From Nevskia sp964451925 (lineage in GTDB: Bacteria > Pseudomonadota > Gammaproteobacteria > Nevskiales > Nevskiaceae): a stretch of 64,000 nt of DNA. Location: assembly GCA_964451925.1 (NCBI GenBank), contig CAYVKA010000014.1, forward strand, positions 27,785-91,784, read 5' to 3'. Below the pieces are notes generated by a model. The model worked only from the letters and a program-made list of their open reading frames with translations, did not search any database and had not been told where the DNA came from. The stretch's first letter is position 1; the number at the start of each line of letters is the position of its first letter. Below, piece by piece: positions 51,320 to 59,660 of the stretch. A program made the translations under genes and the position numbers.

Positions 51320-54064
51320 TCATCGACTGCCGGATGATCGCTCCAACAGTGCCTTGGCCCGAGCCAGAACGGGGGGCGTCGTCTCCACTTTCTGCAATTG
51401 CCGGAACGCATCGTTAAGTGCTACTTGTGCTTCAGCCGCATGTCCTTCCTGGAGCAGCAACTGCCCCTTGAGTAAGATCAGCCGTGCAGCCCAATCGGCA
51501 GATGGGCTGCTAGTGTTCAGCGCCTCCGCATGCAAGTTTGGAAGCAAAGCAGCCGCCTCAGCGTTGTGATCAAGATCGAGCTGGGATGATGCCAAGTAAA
51601 ACTGGAACTGCTGCACCGCCGGATGGGTCGATCCAAACTGCGCCACCAGCCCCTCACACGCGCCACTCAAGTCTCGCACCGCGTCAGCATTATCTCCAGC
51701 CAGCGATTCCAGGAGGCCGACATTGCCCAAGGTCATCAGAGTGAGCTGATTCTTATCGCCCAGGCTCTTGCGCATGCTGGCATAGGCCGAACGGCTGGCT
51801 TCAGCTGCCTTGTCATAACGGTCGGTCGATGCATACACATTTGCGAGTGCTGACAATATTTCAGCGGAGCGGGAGCTGTCTGCGCCCAGAATGCGGCTCG
51901 TAGTGGCATAGGCATGCTCAAGGAGCTTCTCGGCTTGACCATATTTTCCATCGAGCGTTTCATTGATACCGAACTGATATTCGACCCGGGCGTGTACTAG
52001 GCTGTCGGGACCGTCGCTCGTTGCCGTGGCGGCGAGAATATCCTCATAAATGCCGCGGGCCTTTGAATACTCACTCGTCCGCATGTAGGCTGACGCAAGC
52101 TTCATTCGAATTCGGAACAGCGCGTTAGAATCTTCGGGACCGATCTGGAGCTGTGCAGCCAAGGCCCGTTCAAAATACGGGCGGGCTTCCGGATATTTCT
52201 CTTGCATACCGAGATAAACGCCCCTCGTTGCATCGGAATCGACCCTGATGATTGAGGCGCCGCCCTTGCGGCTATCCAGAGTTGCATCGGTCTTGTCGAG
52301 CAAGGCCTTGGCTTCGTCGAATTTCGACTCCTGGACCAGTGTTAGTGCCAGTTGATATTCCGCACTAAGAGTTTCATCAGCAGCGGGCCCGAAGGATTGG
52401 GTCAATAACGACACTGCCCTTTTGGATTGGGCTTCGGCGTCTTGTTCGTGTCCGAAGCTTTCGTAGATGCCCCCGACGGTCTTGCGAATCTCGCCTTCGA
52501 TGGCCGGCTCAAGCACCGATTTCTGATCAAGCTTCTTGATACCGCTTTGTATGGCTTGAATGACGGTGATCTCTCCCTTACCTCCAATATGTAGGGGATT
52601 TGCGGCATCAAAGACATCGTTCCTGAAGAAATCGGCGGTAGATTGGGCTATGCGTGCCTGCTCGATGGCACGATCCTTAGCCCTGGACGCCTGAAGAAAG
52701 AATCCAAGGCTCGCCGCCATGCCCATAATTAAGGTAGCGCCGGCTGCAATTATCCACGGCCGCCTGATCCGGGCTTGGTCAGTGATGCGCTGTAGATCGG
52801 CTGCTCTGTACTGCAATGCGCGCTCATTGGCACGCTTGGTCCTCCTACTCTCCAGCTGCCGTACCCGATCCGAAAATTCATGCACGGTTTGCAGCCGCTT
52901 TTCCGGATCGCCACTAGCCGCCGCGGATATGTCTTCACGCAAGAGTTCGTCTCGTATTTCCTGCTCCCAGTCTGGTGAGATCGGCCTCTTGAGGTCGCCC
53001 ATTACAAGCTGATAGAGGATCACGCCTAAGGCGTAGACATCTGAGGCCTGCGTAGGTGGTTGTCCAGCCAAGACTTCAGGCGCGAGGTACATTGGCGTGC
53101 CAGTCAGCGAATCGGAGCCAAGGTTTTGCGTCTGCGTGAAGCCCATCCGCGTCACGCCCAGATCGGCCAACGCTGCCGGATCAATTAATCTCCCGCTGCC
53201 AAAATCGGTCAGGCGCACTTGCCAGTCGCCGCCCTTTCTCGACCCGATCAGGAGGTTGGCCGGTTTCAAGTCTTTGTGCAGCACACCGACACTATGTGCC
53301 GCTGCCACTGCATCTGCGGCTTGCAAAAACAAACCCAGACGCTCTGCGAGGGGTACGTGGTCCAATCCACTCTGACTCTCGGCCCAGTCGGCCCAGTCTT
53401 GACCACCGTACTCGCATTCGAGGAAATAGGGCGGCTCCTCAAAATTCCATTCCAGCACTCGCACGAAGTCGGCCCTATGGCCCAGGGTCTCTGTCAGTAC
53501 GCGCGACAGCGTGGCCTCACGCTTAAGCGAAGACAGGTGCGCGCCGTCCGGGGAAAATTTGAAGACGCGCTTTTCTTGGGTCTTGACATGCTCCGCCAGC
53601 CATACCTCGGAACGCTGGGACACGCCGAGCGAGCGCACAAGCCGCCATTGTTCTCGTCGCGGAACCGGATCACCGGGTATCAGGCTCAGCTTGGTGACCG
53701 TGCGGCGGCCGACAACCTTGCGCGTTACCGCCGCTATAAAGCGATACCCGACCTTGTGGACCGTCTCGATCACAGTCTGGTCATCGTCACCGACCGCCTT
53801 GCGCAGCTTGGCGACGGCATTGGTCAGGGCCTTCTCTCCGGCGATGGCGCCAGGCCAGACCGCCTCGAAGAACTCTTCTTTGGTGACTACTTCGCCAGCA
53901 TGGCGGAGCATCAGATTCAGCACTTCGAGTGGCCTCGGTTCAAGGTCCAGAGCCTGCCCGTGAACACGCAATTCCCACTTCGCTTCATCGAATTCGACCT
54001 CTCCGAAACGCCAAAGATAGTCCTCGACAAGCTCTCGATGCACCTCTTTATCGTTATTAATCAT
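51320..54064 (-). CDS. winged-helix DNA-binding / Ser-Thr kinase / TM / TPR fusion protein
   Basis: 914 residues. Order: OmpR/CadC-type winged helix (about 17-112, ending TVHKVGYRFIAAV), Hanks-type kinase (about 142-400), one TM helix (about 435-458), then TPR repeats (about 480-900). The kinase keeps Lys169 (RVFKF), HKDLKPANLL (HKD in place of HRD), DFGSG and GTPMYLAPE, but the glycine-rich loop is weak (SLGVSQRSEVWLAEH). Kinase and winged helix are cytoplasmic, TPRs periplasmic if the TM is the only span, so a periplasmic cue could alter DNA binding or kinase activity. Divergent from the secreted-protein gene. A 98-residue winged-helix copy lies at 55627. Confidence 0.88.
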   Translation of the reverse strand: MINNDKEVHRELVEDYLWRFGEVEFDEAKWELRVHGQALDLEPRPLEVLNLMLRHAGEVVTKEEFFEAVWPGAIAGEKALTNAVAKLRKAVGDDDQTVIETVHKVGYRFIAAVTRKVVGRRTVTKLSLIPGDPVPRREQWRLVRSLGVSQRSEVWLAEHVKTQEKRVFKFSPDGAHLSSLKREATLSRVLTETLGHRADFVRVLEWNFEEPPYFLECEYGGQDWADWAESQSGLDHVPLAERLGLFLQAADAVAAAHSVGVLHKDLKPANLLIGSRKGGDWQVRLTDFGSGRLIDPAALADLGVTRMGFTQTQNLGSDSLTGTPMYLAPEVLAGQPPTQASDVYALGVILYQLVMGDLKRPISPDWEQEIRDELLREDISAAASGDPEKRLQTVHEFSDRVRQLESRRTKRANERALQYRAADLQRITDQARIRRPWIIAAGATLIMGMAASLGFFLQASRAKDRAIEQARIAQSTADFFRNDVFDAANPLHIGGKGEITVIQAIQSGIKKLDQKSVLEPAIEGEIRKTVGGIYESFGHEQDAEAQSKRAVSLLTQSFGPAADETLSAEYQLALTLVQESKFDEAKALLDKTDATLDSRKGGASIIRVDSDATRGVYLGMQEKYPEARPYFERALAAQLQIGPEDSNALFRIRMKLASAYMRTSEYSKARGIYEDILAATATSDGPDSLVHARVEYQFGINETLDGKYGQAEKLLEHAYATTSRILGADSSRSAEILSALANVYASTDRYDKAAEASRSAYASMRKSLGDKNQLTLMTLGNVGLLESLAGDNADAVRDLSGACEGLVAQFGSTHPAVQQFQFYLASSQLDLDHNAEAAALLPNLHAEALNTSSPSADWAARLILLKGQLLLQEGHAAEAQVALNDAFRQLQKVETTPPVLARAKALLERSSGSR

Positions 54065-54216
54065 GTACTTAAAAACCGCTCCCTTTCCGAGACCTTTCCG
54101 GGAAGATTCTGACTCGCGTTTTTAGGATGATCGCTGCGCACCGACCGCCGAATGCAAGTCTACATTGCAACAGCGTCGCGGAGGCAACCATCAATCTGCT
54201 TCAGGGGACGCTAAAA

Positions 54217-55584
54217 ATGCAACTCAATTTAAAGATCGCCGCTGGACTGGCGGTGTTGTTTTCGTCCATCTTCTCCGGCCTCGCCGAGGCGGAAGCGCTG
54301 GTCTACGTAACGGCTACTCATTATGGGCTGATCGATTCTGCAAATCCCGGCGTTGATGCAACGCCTGGAGGCACCCCGGTTGCCTACAGCCTGCCGACAG
54401 GGTACGCAGTGATCGGGGTGGATGTCGATACCGAGGTCGGAGCGCTCCGCTTCCTGGCCAGAAACGGAGCCAGTTGCCAGCTCTTTACGGATGGTCAAAA
54501 CGGCGTGGCCGGCCTGTCGGTCACTGATAGCTCCTTCCCCTGTCCCGCCAGTGCCGGCGATATTGACTTTGGCGATAACGCCGATGATAGCTCTGTCTAC
54601 AACTATGCCATCGCTGCCGGCGCGCAGGTCATCCATGTTGTGCATAGCAATGGCAGCAGCGACATCGGTACGCAGTCCATCTCCGTCCATGGCGTCGGTG
54701 GTGCGACGGCCAATCTGGTAGGGGTTGCCCTGCCGCCTCCCAATGTGGATGGCAATTATGGCATCGACGCATCAATCAACTCTCTGGTGACTTTGGTTCC
54801 CAATGTCCCCGATGCGCCCACGGTATTCACGGAGTCGTCGCCGATCAGCCTCGGTGTAACGGTATCAGGCAGAACCAGCTTAGATCAGAGCGACGCGAGC
54901 GATCTCCTCTACATGTTCACGGGAGGGGAGCTCTACAGCATTAGCTTGGCCTCAGGGCAGGTGACGGCACTCGGAGTTCCACCCTCAGGGACCATTGCAG
55001 TGGTAATCGCGCAGGACGGTTTCGGCGACAGCCGAAATGCCGTCTCTACTGCTGAAGGGAACGTCGTCATCCAGGCGAGTGCCGGACAGGTCAATGCCAC
55101 GACCGCAGCAACACCGTCTTTCGCTCCCACTGGCTTCAACTATCCATTGGGCTTTTTCTCTTACACCGTATCCGGTTTGACCCCGGGGCAAGTGGTCACC
55201 ATCACGATTACTGCGCCCGAAGGCCCGGATTATAGCGCGCTAATCAAGTGTTCCACTACGTCCTGCAACCAAGTTGGCAGCCAAGTCAGCGGCAATCAGT
55301 TCACCCTGCAACTCACCGCCGGGGCTGACGGTTCGATCAGCGATCCACTTGCGCCAGCAACTGCCACCTCTGGAAGCAGCAGTGGAGGAGGAAGCTCGGG
55401 TGGATCGAGTGGAAGCTCCTCATCTGGAGGATCCAGCAGCAGCTCTTCGTCTGGAACATCGAGCGGAAGTTCATCAGGCGCCTCGACGACCGGCAACGGC
55501 CAATCTGGCGGTGGCGCCTTTTCACCCCTGGTAGTGATTCCCCTGCTTTTGGCGGCGACCATGCGCCGGCGCAGGCGCGGCTAA
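54217..55584 (+). CDS. secreted protein with Ser/Gly linker and GlyGly-CTERM-like sorting tail
   Basis: 456 residues from ATG 54217 (MQLNLKIAAGLAVLFSSIFS ... AEAEA), which gives a typical signal peptide; an upstream in-frame ATG adds a non-signal prefix. The body is beta-rich and repetitive, with GVDVDTEVGALRFLARNGAS and similar blocks that resemble DUF4394-like modules (weak). A long Ser/Gly linker (about 385-425) precedes a C-terminal GGGAFSPLVV, hydrophobic helix and RRRRRG end. This tripartite tail fits GlyGly-CTERM proteins processed by rhombosortase. The partner protease is not in the window. Divergent from the kinase; the orphan winged helix follows. Confidence 0.75.
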   Translation: MQLNLKIAAGLAVLFSSIFSGLAEAEALVYVTATHYGLIDSANPGVDATPGGTPVAYSLPTGYAVIGVDVDTEVGALRFLARNGASCQLFTDGQNGVAGLSVTDSSFPCPASAGDIDFGDNADDSSVYNYAIAAGAQVIHVVHSNGSSDIGTQSISVHGVGGATANLVGVALPPPNVDGNYGIDASINSLVTLVPNVPDAPTVFTESSPISLGVTVSGRTSLDQSDASDLLYMFTGGELYSISLASGQVTALGVPPSGTIAVVIAQDGFGDSRNAVSTAEGNVVIQASAGQVNATTAATPSFAPTGFNYPLGFFSYTVSGLTPGQVVTITITAPEGPDYSALIKCSTTSCNQVGSQVSGNQFTLQLTAGADGSISDPLAPATATSGSSSGGGSSGGSSGSSSSGGSSSSSSSGTSSGSSSGASTTGNGQSGGGAFSPLVVIPLLLAATMRRRRRG

Positions 55585-55626
55585 TGTGGAAACTCCAGCT
55601 CACTTCCGCCACCCAAGAGACCTGAT

Positions 55627-55989
55627 GTGAAGCAGGCGACTTCGAGAATGTATCGATGGCGATTTGGAGAGGTGGAGTTCGACGAGACGAAATGGGAGTT
55701 TCGTCTAAGTGGACGTTCACTGCCTGTAGAGCCCAGACCCTTGGAGGTACTGTGCGTTCTTCTGCGCAAGGCTGGCTCAGTCGTCACCAAGGAGGATTTT
55801 CAGGAGGCAGCGTGGTCGGGATCGGAGCCGGGAGATAAGGCCTTGACCAACGCGATCGGAAAGCTTCGGGTGGCGATGTGCGATCGCGATCAGTCAATCA
55901 TTGAAACGGTCCACAAGATCGGCTATCGCCTTGTGGCACCGGTCAGTTACGAACTTGTACAGCCAGCATCGCCGCCCGCGCATGGATGA
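55627..55989 (+). CDS. orphan OmpR/CadC-type winged-helix protein
   Basis: 120 residues from GTG 55627. One winged-helix domain (about 9-107): RFGEVEFDETKWEFRLSGR, EPRPLEVLCVLLRKAGS, KALTNAIGKLRVAMCDRD, IIETVHKIGYRLV. By hand alignment about 64 of 98 residues match the N-terminal domain of the kinase at 51320-54064. No kinase or TM follows; the frame ends cleanly. Either a stand-alone regulator or a truncated sister gene. 43 bp behind the secreted-protein gene. Confidence 0.8.
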   Translation: MKQATSRMYRWRFGEVEFDETKWEFRLSGRSLPVEPRPLEVLCVLLRKAGSVVTKEDFQEAAWSGSEPGDKALTNAIGKLRVAMCDRDQSIIETVHKIGYRLVAPVSYELVQPASPPAHG

Positions 55990-56069
55990 GAACCTGGTTC
56001 CGTCTCAGGGCATCACGGGGCGTATTAACTTGCTGTGCTTTCTCTTTTACTATCTAACGGAGGGATGCT

Positions 56070-56537
56070 GTGGGTATCGAATGTCCAAAGTGTGGCGGCG
56101 ATCACGTTCAGGCGATCAAGATCATTCTTGAGTCTGGCACGACCCGGAGCGTAGGATCGTTCACCGGGGTTGGAACCTCCATCGGGAGTGGTAGAGGGAG
56201 CATGGTGGTAGGAAGTAGTTCGTCGTTCAGCCAGACCAATCTGGCCAATTCATTGTCCGCACCTCCAAAGGGCAAGTTCGGCCCCGTGATAGCCACGGGA
56301 TTTTTCCTCGTGGTTTCGGCACTAACCGCCCTCGCCTACCTATCGTCGAATGCGCACGATCGCGGTTTTGGCTACTTCTGGTTGCTTCTGGCGGGAGTGT
56401 CGGGTTTAGGGATGCGGTCCTTATACCAGAGGTACAAAACCACCTCCCGTAACTACCGCGAGCAATACCCGGCCTGGAAGAGCCTGTATGACGGCGGATT
56501 CTTTTGCCACCGTTGCGGGAACAAGTATTTGGTGTAA
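56070..56537 (+). CDS. two-TM protein with terminal zinc ribbons
   Basis: 155 residues from GTG 56070. N-terminal CPKCGGD and C-terminal FFCHRCGNKYLV each give a CxxC half; together they may make one zinc ribbon. A Gly/Ser-rich stretch (about 28-55, GVGTSIGSGRGSMVVGSSSS) is followed by two TM helices (about 75-95 and 103-118). Both ends are probably cytoplasmic. Function unknown. Confidence 0.65.
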   Translation: MGIECPKCGGDHVQAIKIILESGTTRSVGSFTGVGTSIGSGRGSMVVGSSSSFSQTNLANSLSAPPKGKFGPVIATGFFLVVSALTALAYLSSNAHDRGFGYFWLLLAGVSGLGMRSLYQRYKTTSRNYREQYPAWKSLYDGGFFCHRCGNKYLV

Positions 56538-56567
56538 GAAGCCGATTAAACAGCGGAACACTCAGGT

Positions 56568-56598
56568 CCAGTTTGCTCAATTGGATTGAGCAAACTGG
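56568..56598. terminator. perfect 14-bp inverted repeat between Zn-ribbon gene and integrase
   Basis: CCAGTTTGCTCAAT / ATTGAGCAAACTGG with a 3-nt loop, after the Zn-ribbon gene and before the convergent integrase end. Without a T tract; a bidirectional terminator is the simplest reading. Confidence 0.5.
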
Positions 56599-56692
56599 TT
56601 AACCAATCGCCAGGCGAGTACCTTGTGCACGACTAAAGGCAAACTCTTTCCCCTTGAACAAAAGCTCTGGCATTTCTACTCCGCGAATCGTT

Positions 56693-58444
56693 CTAGTTGT
56701 TGAGCGCTTGCTTGCGAAGGCGCTGCATCGCACTGCGCTTGTTGTCTCTTTCTCGCCGTGTCAATTCGGAGGCAAGAATCTCTGAAAAGCGCCCCTTGCG
56801 ATAGCGCAATTCATCCGCTCTTTGCATCACTTCTTTAAAGGTGAACCTCGAAAAGACCAAGTCATGGAGGTCTTCGGCATTCAAGTCGTCGCTGTAATGG
56901 CGCTTGTTGATGCTCTGCACTTCCTGCCCCATGAAGATGCGGCAGAGTTCTTCGCTCATGCTGTACGGCTTCTTCTGCAACAGATTATTGAGCGTCGAGC
57001 GAAACGAGTGAAACGTCTTCTTGGAATGTGTAATCCCCACCTTGTCCAGGTAGCGGCCGAAGGATTCGGACGGCACATCGCCATAGCCGTGAACTGGTGA
57101 ATAGTGCAGATATGGGAAGACCCGGCCATCCGGCGCCACGACGCGCACGTCTTCCAGGTAGTCCAGGAACCCCAGCCTAATCAAGTCGTCATGCAGTGGC
57201 AGTTCGCGCACCGAGTATTCGTTCTTGAGGCTGGTTCCGGCACGCGTGGGAAGAAGCCCCTTGATCTCCTCGACACTACCGGCACTCTGGCCGGTGATGA
57301 TTTCGTGCGCACTCAAATACTGGGCTTTCGTCATCGGTCCTTTGTGCCGATGCGGGCCGCCGTTTCCAGCATCGTCCGGTTCCGAGACGATGTGCAGCAC
57401 CGTTAAATCGCCTCGCTGTTCGATGTCCTTGAGTCTGAGCTGGCAGATTTCCTCAAGGCGAGCGCCAAGATACAGCCCCAGCAGGGGACACCAAAACTCA
57501 TGGGGCTTTCTGACCTTCCCCAGGTTTTCGGGCGCGAAGATGATCTTGAGTTCGCTGGAATCGAAGGGCCGATAGCGAGCCTTGTGTTCGGTCTTGTGCT
57601 TTGTTCCCCTGCGATAAGGCGACAGGTTTTCGGTGGGGAGGTCGTGCCCTTTGGGGAAGCTGCTCTTGCAGTGGGTGAACAAGCCGTTCAGAAAAGAGAT
57701 TTGCTTCTTCACTGTCCCAGGACTCAGCCCCTTGCTCCTGGTGTTTTTGTTTGGCTCGTCGAGCAGCAGGTGCTTCATGTACCGCTCCATCATGGGGCGG
57801 TCGATCTGGCTCAACTGCGGATCGTGCGGGCTGCTCGACCAGTCAAGGAATCGGGTGAAAGCCCCCGTCATCTCGATCAGGGTGCCGGCGGCAAGGTCGC
57901 CTTTTTCAGCTTCCTTGGTGACGATCTTTAGATAGTCGTCCTTCGCCTCCGAAAAGTGGACCGACTTGTATGCGGTTGGCGGGGGAGGCGAAGGCGGTGG
58001 CGTATAGAACTGATCGATGACGCCAATGTTTCCCAACTCACTTTCGCCTGAACCGCCGTCCCCACGGCCGGACAGTTGGCGAATAGCGGCAATGGCGGAT
58101 TCTGAATCCCCTGGCTTCGAAGGATCGGCTTCGATGGTGACGCCGCCAATTTTGGCGATCCAGCCTCGCGCATCGCCGGCCGCAGACGGCCAAGTGCTAG
58201 GGTCGTTCGGATCGAATTTAGTGGGGTCATACCCTGACATCGCGCGCCTAGCCTCCCGCAGCCGCAGTTCGGTTTGTGCCCAAAGCATATAGGCTAGGCG
58301 CCGGGCTGTCGCCGGATCACGGGTATGCAAGGAGCGCTTGATTTCGCGCTGGCCGTGGACGAGTGGGCGCAGCGATTTTGGAACAATCAGGCGGAAGTAA
58401 TAGACGCCCAGTGGCGACCGCTTTAAATGTGAAGCAAGCCTCAT
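56693..58444 (-). CDS. int: tyrosine recombinase / integrase
   Basis: 583 residues from ATG 58444 (MRLASHLKRSPLGVYYFRLI, a DUF6538-like beginning). A TTG start at 58519 would read through a putative arm site. The N-terminal domain (about 1-150) and core-binding region (about 170-300) precede the catalytic domain (about 310-560), which has the box I Arg (LGARLEEICQLRLKDI), HSFR and a late Tyr (NKRHYSDDL). Longer than phage integrases, typical of tRNA-targeting elements. It lies beside attR in tRNA-Glu, so it should catalyse integration and excision. Confidence 0.92.
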   Translation of the reverse strand: MRLASHLKRSPLGVYYFRLIVPKSLRPLVHGQREIKRSLHTRDPATARRLAYMLWAQTELRLREARRAMSGYDPTKFDPNDPSTWPSAAGDARGWIAKIGGVTIEADPSKPGDSESAIAAIRQLSGRGDGGSGESELGNIGVIDQFYTPPPSPPPPTAYKSVHFSEAKDDYLKIVTKEAEKGDLAAGTLIEMTGAFTRFLDWSSSPHDPQLSQIDRPMMERYMKHLLLDEPNKNTRSKGLSPGTVKKQISFLNGLFTHCKSSFPKGHDLPTENLSPYRRGTKHKTEHKARYRPFDSSELKIIFAPENLGKVRKPHEFWCPLLGLYLGARLEEICQLRLKDIEQRGDLTVLHIVSEPDDAGNGGPHRHKGPMTKAQYLSAHEIITGQSAGSVEEIKGLLPTRAGTSLKNEYSVRELPLHDDLIRLGFLDYLEDVRVVAPDGRVFPYLHYSPVHGYGDVPSESFGRYLDKVGITHSKKTFHSFRSTLNNLLQKKPYSMSEELCRIFMGQEVQSINKRHYSDDLNAEDLHDLVFSRFTFKEVMQRADELRYRKGRFSEILASELTRRERDNKRSAMQRLRKQALNN

Positions 58445-58504
58445 GGTGAGCCTCGGAAGTGGCTCACCAATTTGGGCTTGCGTGTTTCGACGCCTGAATA
58501 AAAC

Positions 58505-58529
58505 ATCTAACTCATTCAAAGAGTTAGAT
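58505..58529. repeat. inverted repeat next to attR, possible integrase arm site
   Basis: ATCTAACTC (58505-58513) and GAGTTAGAT (58521-58529) are exact inverted copies separated by 7 bp, between the integrase start and tRNA-Glu. The word TCTAACTCATT also occurs near attL. Confidence 0.5.
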
Positions 58530-58534
58530 AGTGA

Positions 58535-58551
58535 TGGCGCTCCTACCGGGA
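58535..58551. repeat. right attachment site, inside tRNA-Glu
   Basis: Direct repeat partner of 46256-46272. It is the acceptor 3' strand, discriminator, CCA and part of the T stem of the tRNA. Confidence 0.88.
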
Positions 58552-58610
58552 TTCGAACCCGGGTTTAAGCCTTGAGAGGGCTCCGTCCTAGGCCTCTAGA
58601 CGATAGGAGC
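58535..58610 (-). tRNA. tRNA-Glu (CTC), integration target
   Basis: 76 nt on the minus strand. The acceptor GCTCCTA pairs with TAGGAGC, then discriminator G and an encoded CCA. The anticodon stem GAGCC / GGCTT encloses loop CTCTCAA, so the anticodon is CTC. The T arm CCGGGTTCGAATCCCGG is canonical. The gene is intact because the element restored its 3' end. Confidence 0.94.
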
Positions 58611-58624
58611 GTGGTAAAGCGCGC

Positions 58625-58653
58625 ATTATAAATGACGCCAGCGCGCGACACAA
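58625..58653 (-). promoter_or_regulatory. promoter of tRNA-Glu
   Basis: On the minus strand TTGTGT, 17 bp, TATAAT (the -10 at 58625-58630). It ends 14 bp before the tRNA 5' end. Confidence 0.75.
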
Positions 58654-58668
58654 AGCAGCGCGGCCACC

Positions 58669-59136
58669 TCAGCGGAACATCAGCACCATCAGGTCCGCGG
58701 TCAGCGCTGGCGTCACCCCGCCCTCGGATTGCAATTCCACCGCGGCGGTGACCAGGCTCTGTGCCGGGCTGAGCGGCGCCACCGCCGCGATGCTGGCGCG
58801 AGCACGCACCCGCGCGCCGGCCAGCACCGGAGCGCGGAAACGCACGTTGTTGACGGCGGTGTTGATGGCGCCACTGGCGTCCTCCGGTATGCCGCCGAGG
58901 TCAGCCACCAGCTTGGCCAGCACCGACAGCACCAGGAAGCCGTGCGCCACCGGCGCGCCGAACGGGCTCTCGCGGCGGCAGCGCTCGGCGTCAACATGCA
59001 TCCATTGCCGATCACCAGTGCAGTCGGCGAACAGGTTGATCTGCTCCTGGCTGATCACCGTCCAGTCGGTGACGCCCAGTTCCTTGCCGATGAAGTGCGG
59101 CAGCGAGTCGAACAGGTACTTTCTGCGTGTGGCCAT
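58669..59136 (-). CDS. MaoC-like hot-dog dehydratase
   Basis: 155 residues from ATG 59136 (MATRRKYLFDSLPHFIGKEL). The R-hydratase motif ISQEQINLFADCTGDRQWMH has the Asp/His pair used in MaoC-type enoyl-CoA hydratases. FGAPVAHGFLVLSVLAKLV and NNVRFRAPVLAGARVRARAS match the hot-dog helix and strands. Probably hydrates or dehydrates an acyl-CoA; the substrate is unknown. The spacer 59137-59388 shows nothing supported. Confidence 0.85.
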   Translation of the reverse strand: MATRRKYLFDSLPHFIGKELGVTDWTVISQEQINLFADCTGDRQWMHVDAERCRRESPFGAPVAHGFLVLSVLAKLVADLGGIPEDASGAINTAVNNVRFRAPVLAGARVRARASIAAVAPLSPAQSLVTAAVELQSEGGVTPALTADLMVLMFR

Positions 59137-59388
59137 GGGCCCGGCGAACTCCAAAGCATGATCCGGCCGGAAAGCCGTATTGTGAACGCAAGCGCTCTGC
59201 CAATTGACCGGCACCGCAGCCATGAGGCTATTTTTCCTACTGCGGAAACGAGCGGATGGCCGGAGGCCGGGGAAGCCGCGAACAATAGCGTGCAGATGCG
59301 AATGGAATATGACGGGCGCATCGGGCGAAGCTGCGCCGGGCGACGGCGGCCGTCCGCCACTACGCCTTACCGCGCAACGCGGCGCAGC

Positions 59389-59547
59389 TCAGCTGAACAG
59401 GCGCACCAGCAGGAAGCCCGTGACCATGCCGGCGAGCAGCGCCCATAGCGCCCATTGCGCACGCCGGGTCAGCTTGCGGCGGTGCTCACGCGGGCTGACG
59501 TAGAACACACCGCTGCGGTCGAGTAGTGAGGGATCGTCTTGGCTCAT
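59389..59547 (-). CDS. small single-TM protein, hypothetical
   Basis: 52 residues from ATG 59547 (MSQDDPSLLDRSGVFYVSPR). A short polar N-terminus, a basic block (EHRRKLTRRAQ), then one TM helix (WALWALLAGMVTGFLLVRLF). No known family. Divergent from the RDD gene. Confidence 0.55.
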   Translation of the reverse strand: MSQDDPSLLDRSGVFYVSPREHRRKLTRRAQWALWALLAGMVTGFLLVRLFS

Positions 59548-59660
59548 GGCTCCGCCGGTGCGCCGGTCGCAATTTGTACAATAGCTCACTCCGGCCCGGG
59601 CGCCGGATCCTCGGCAAACAGCCTCAATCCCCATCCTACGCCTCCGCGACGCGCCAGACC

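Larger units (their letters stand above)
46256..58551. mobile_element. integrative mobilizable element in tRNA-Glu (CTC)
   Basis: Bounded by a 17-bp perfect direct repeat, TGGCGCTCCTACCGGGA, at 46256-46272 and 58535-58551. The right copy is the 3' end of tRNA-Glu, so the tRNA is reconstituted. Net length about 12.3 kb. Contents: tyrosine integrase beside the tRNA, MobV relaxase with probable oriT, a three-gene AT-hook/RHH operon, a HEPN-like gene pair, a winged-helix kinase, a secreted protein, an orphan winged helix and a Zn-ribbon protein. No type IV secretion genes are present, so transfer would need a helper. Base use is less GC-rich than the flanks, most clearly near 50.85-50.94 kb. Confidence 0.88.

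Noticed and set aside
51320..54064. The element kinase as a dead pseudokinase
   Set aside because: HKD and a weak Gly loop are unusual, but the Lys, catalytic Asp, DFG and APE are all present, so activity cannot be excluded.
46256..58551. Prophage interpretation of the element
   Set aside because: No capsid, portal, terminase or tail genes; relaxase and oriT-like repeats point to a mobilizable element.
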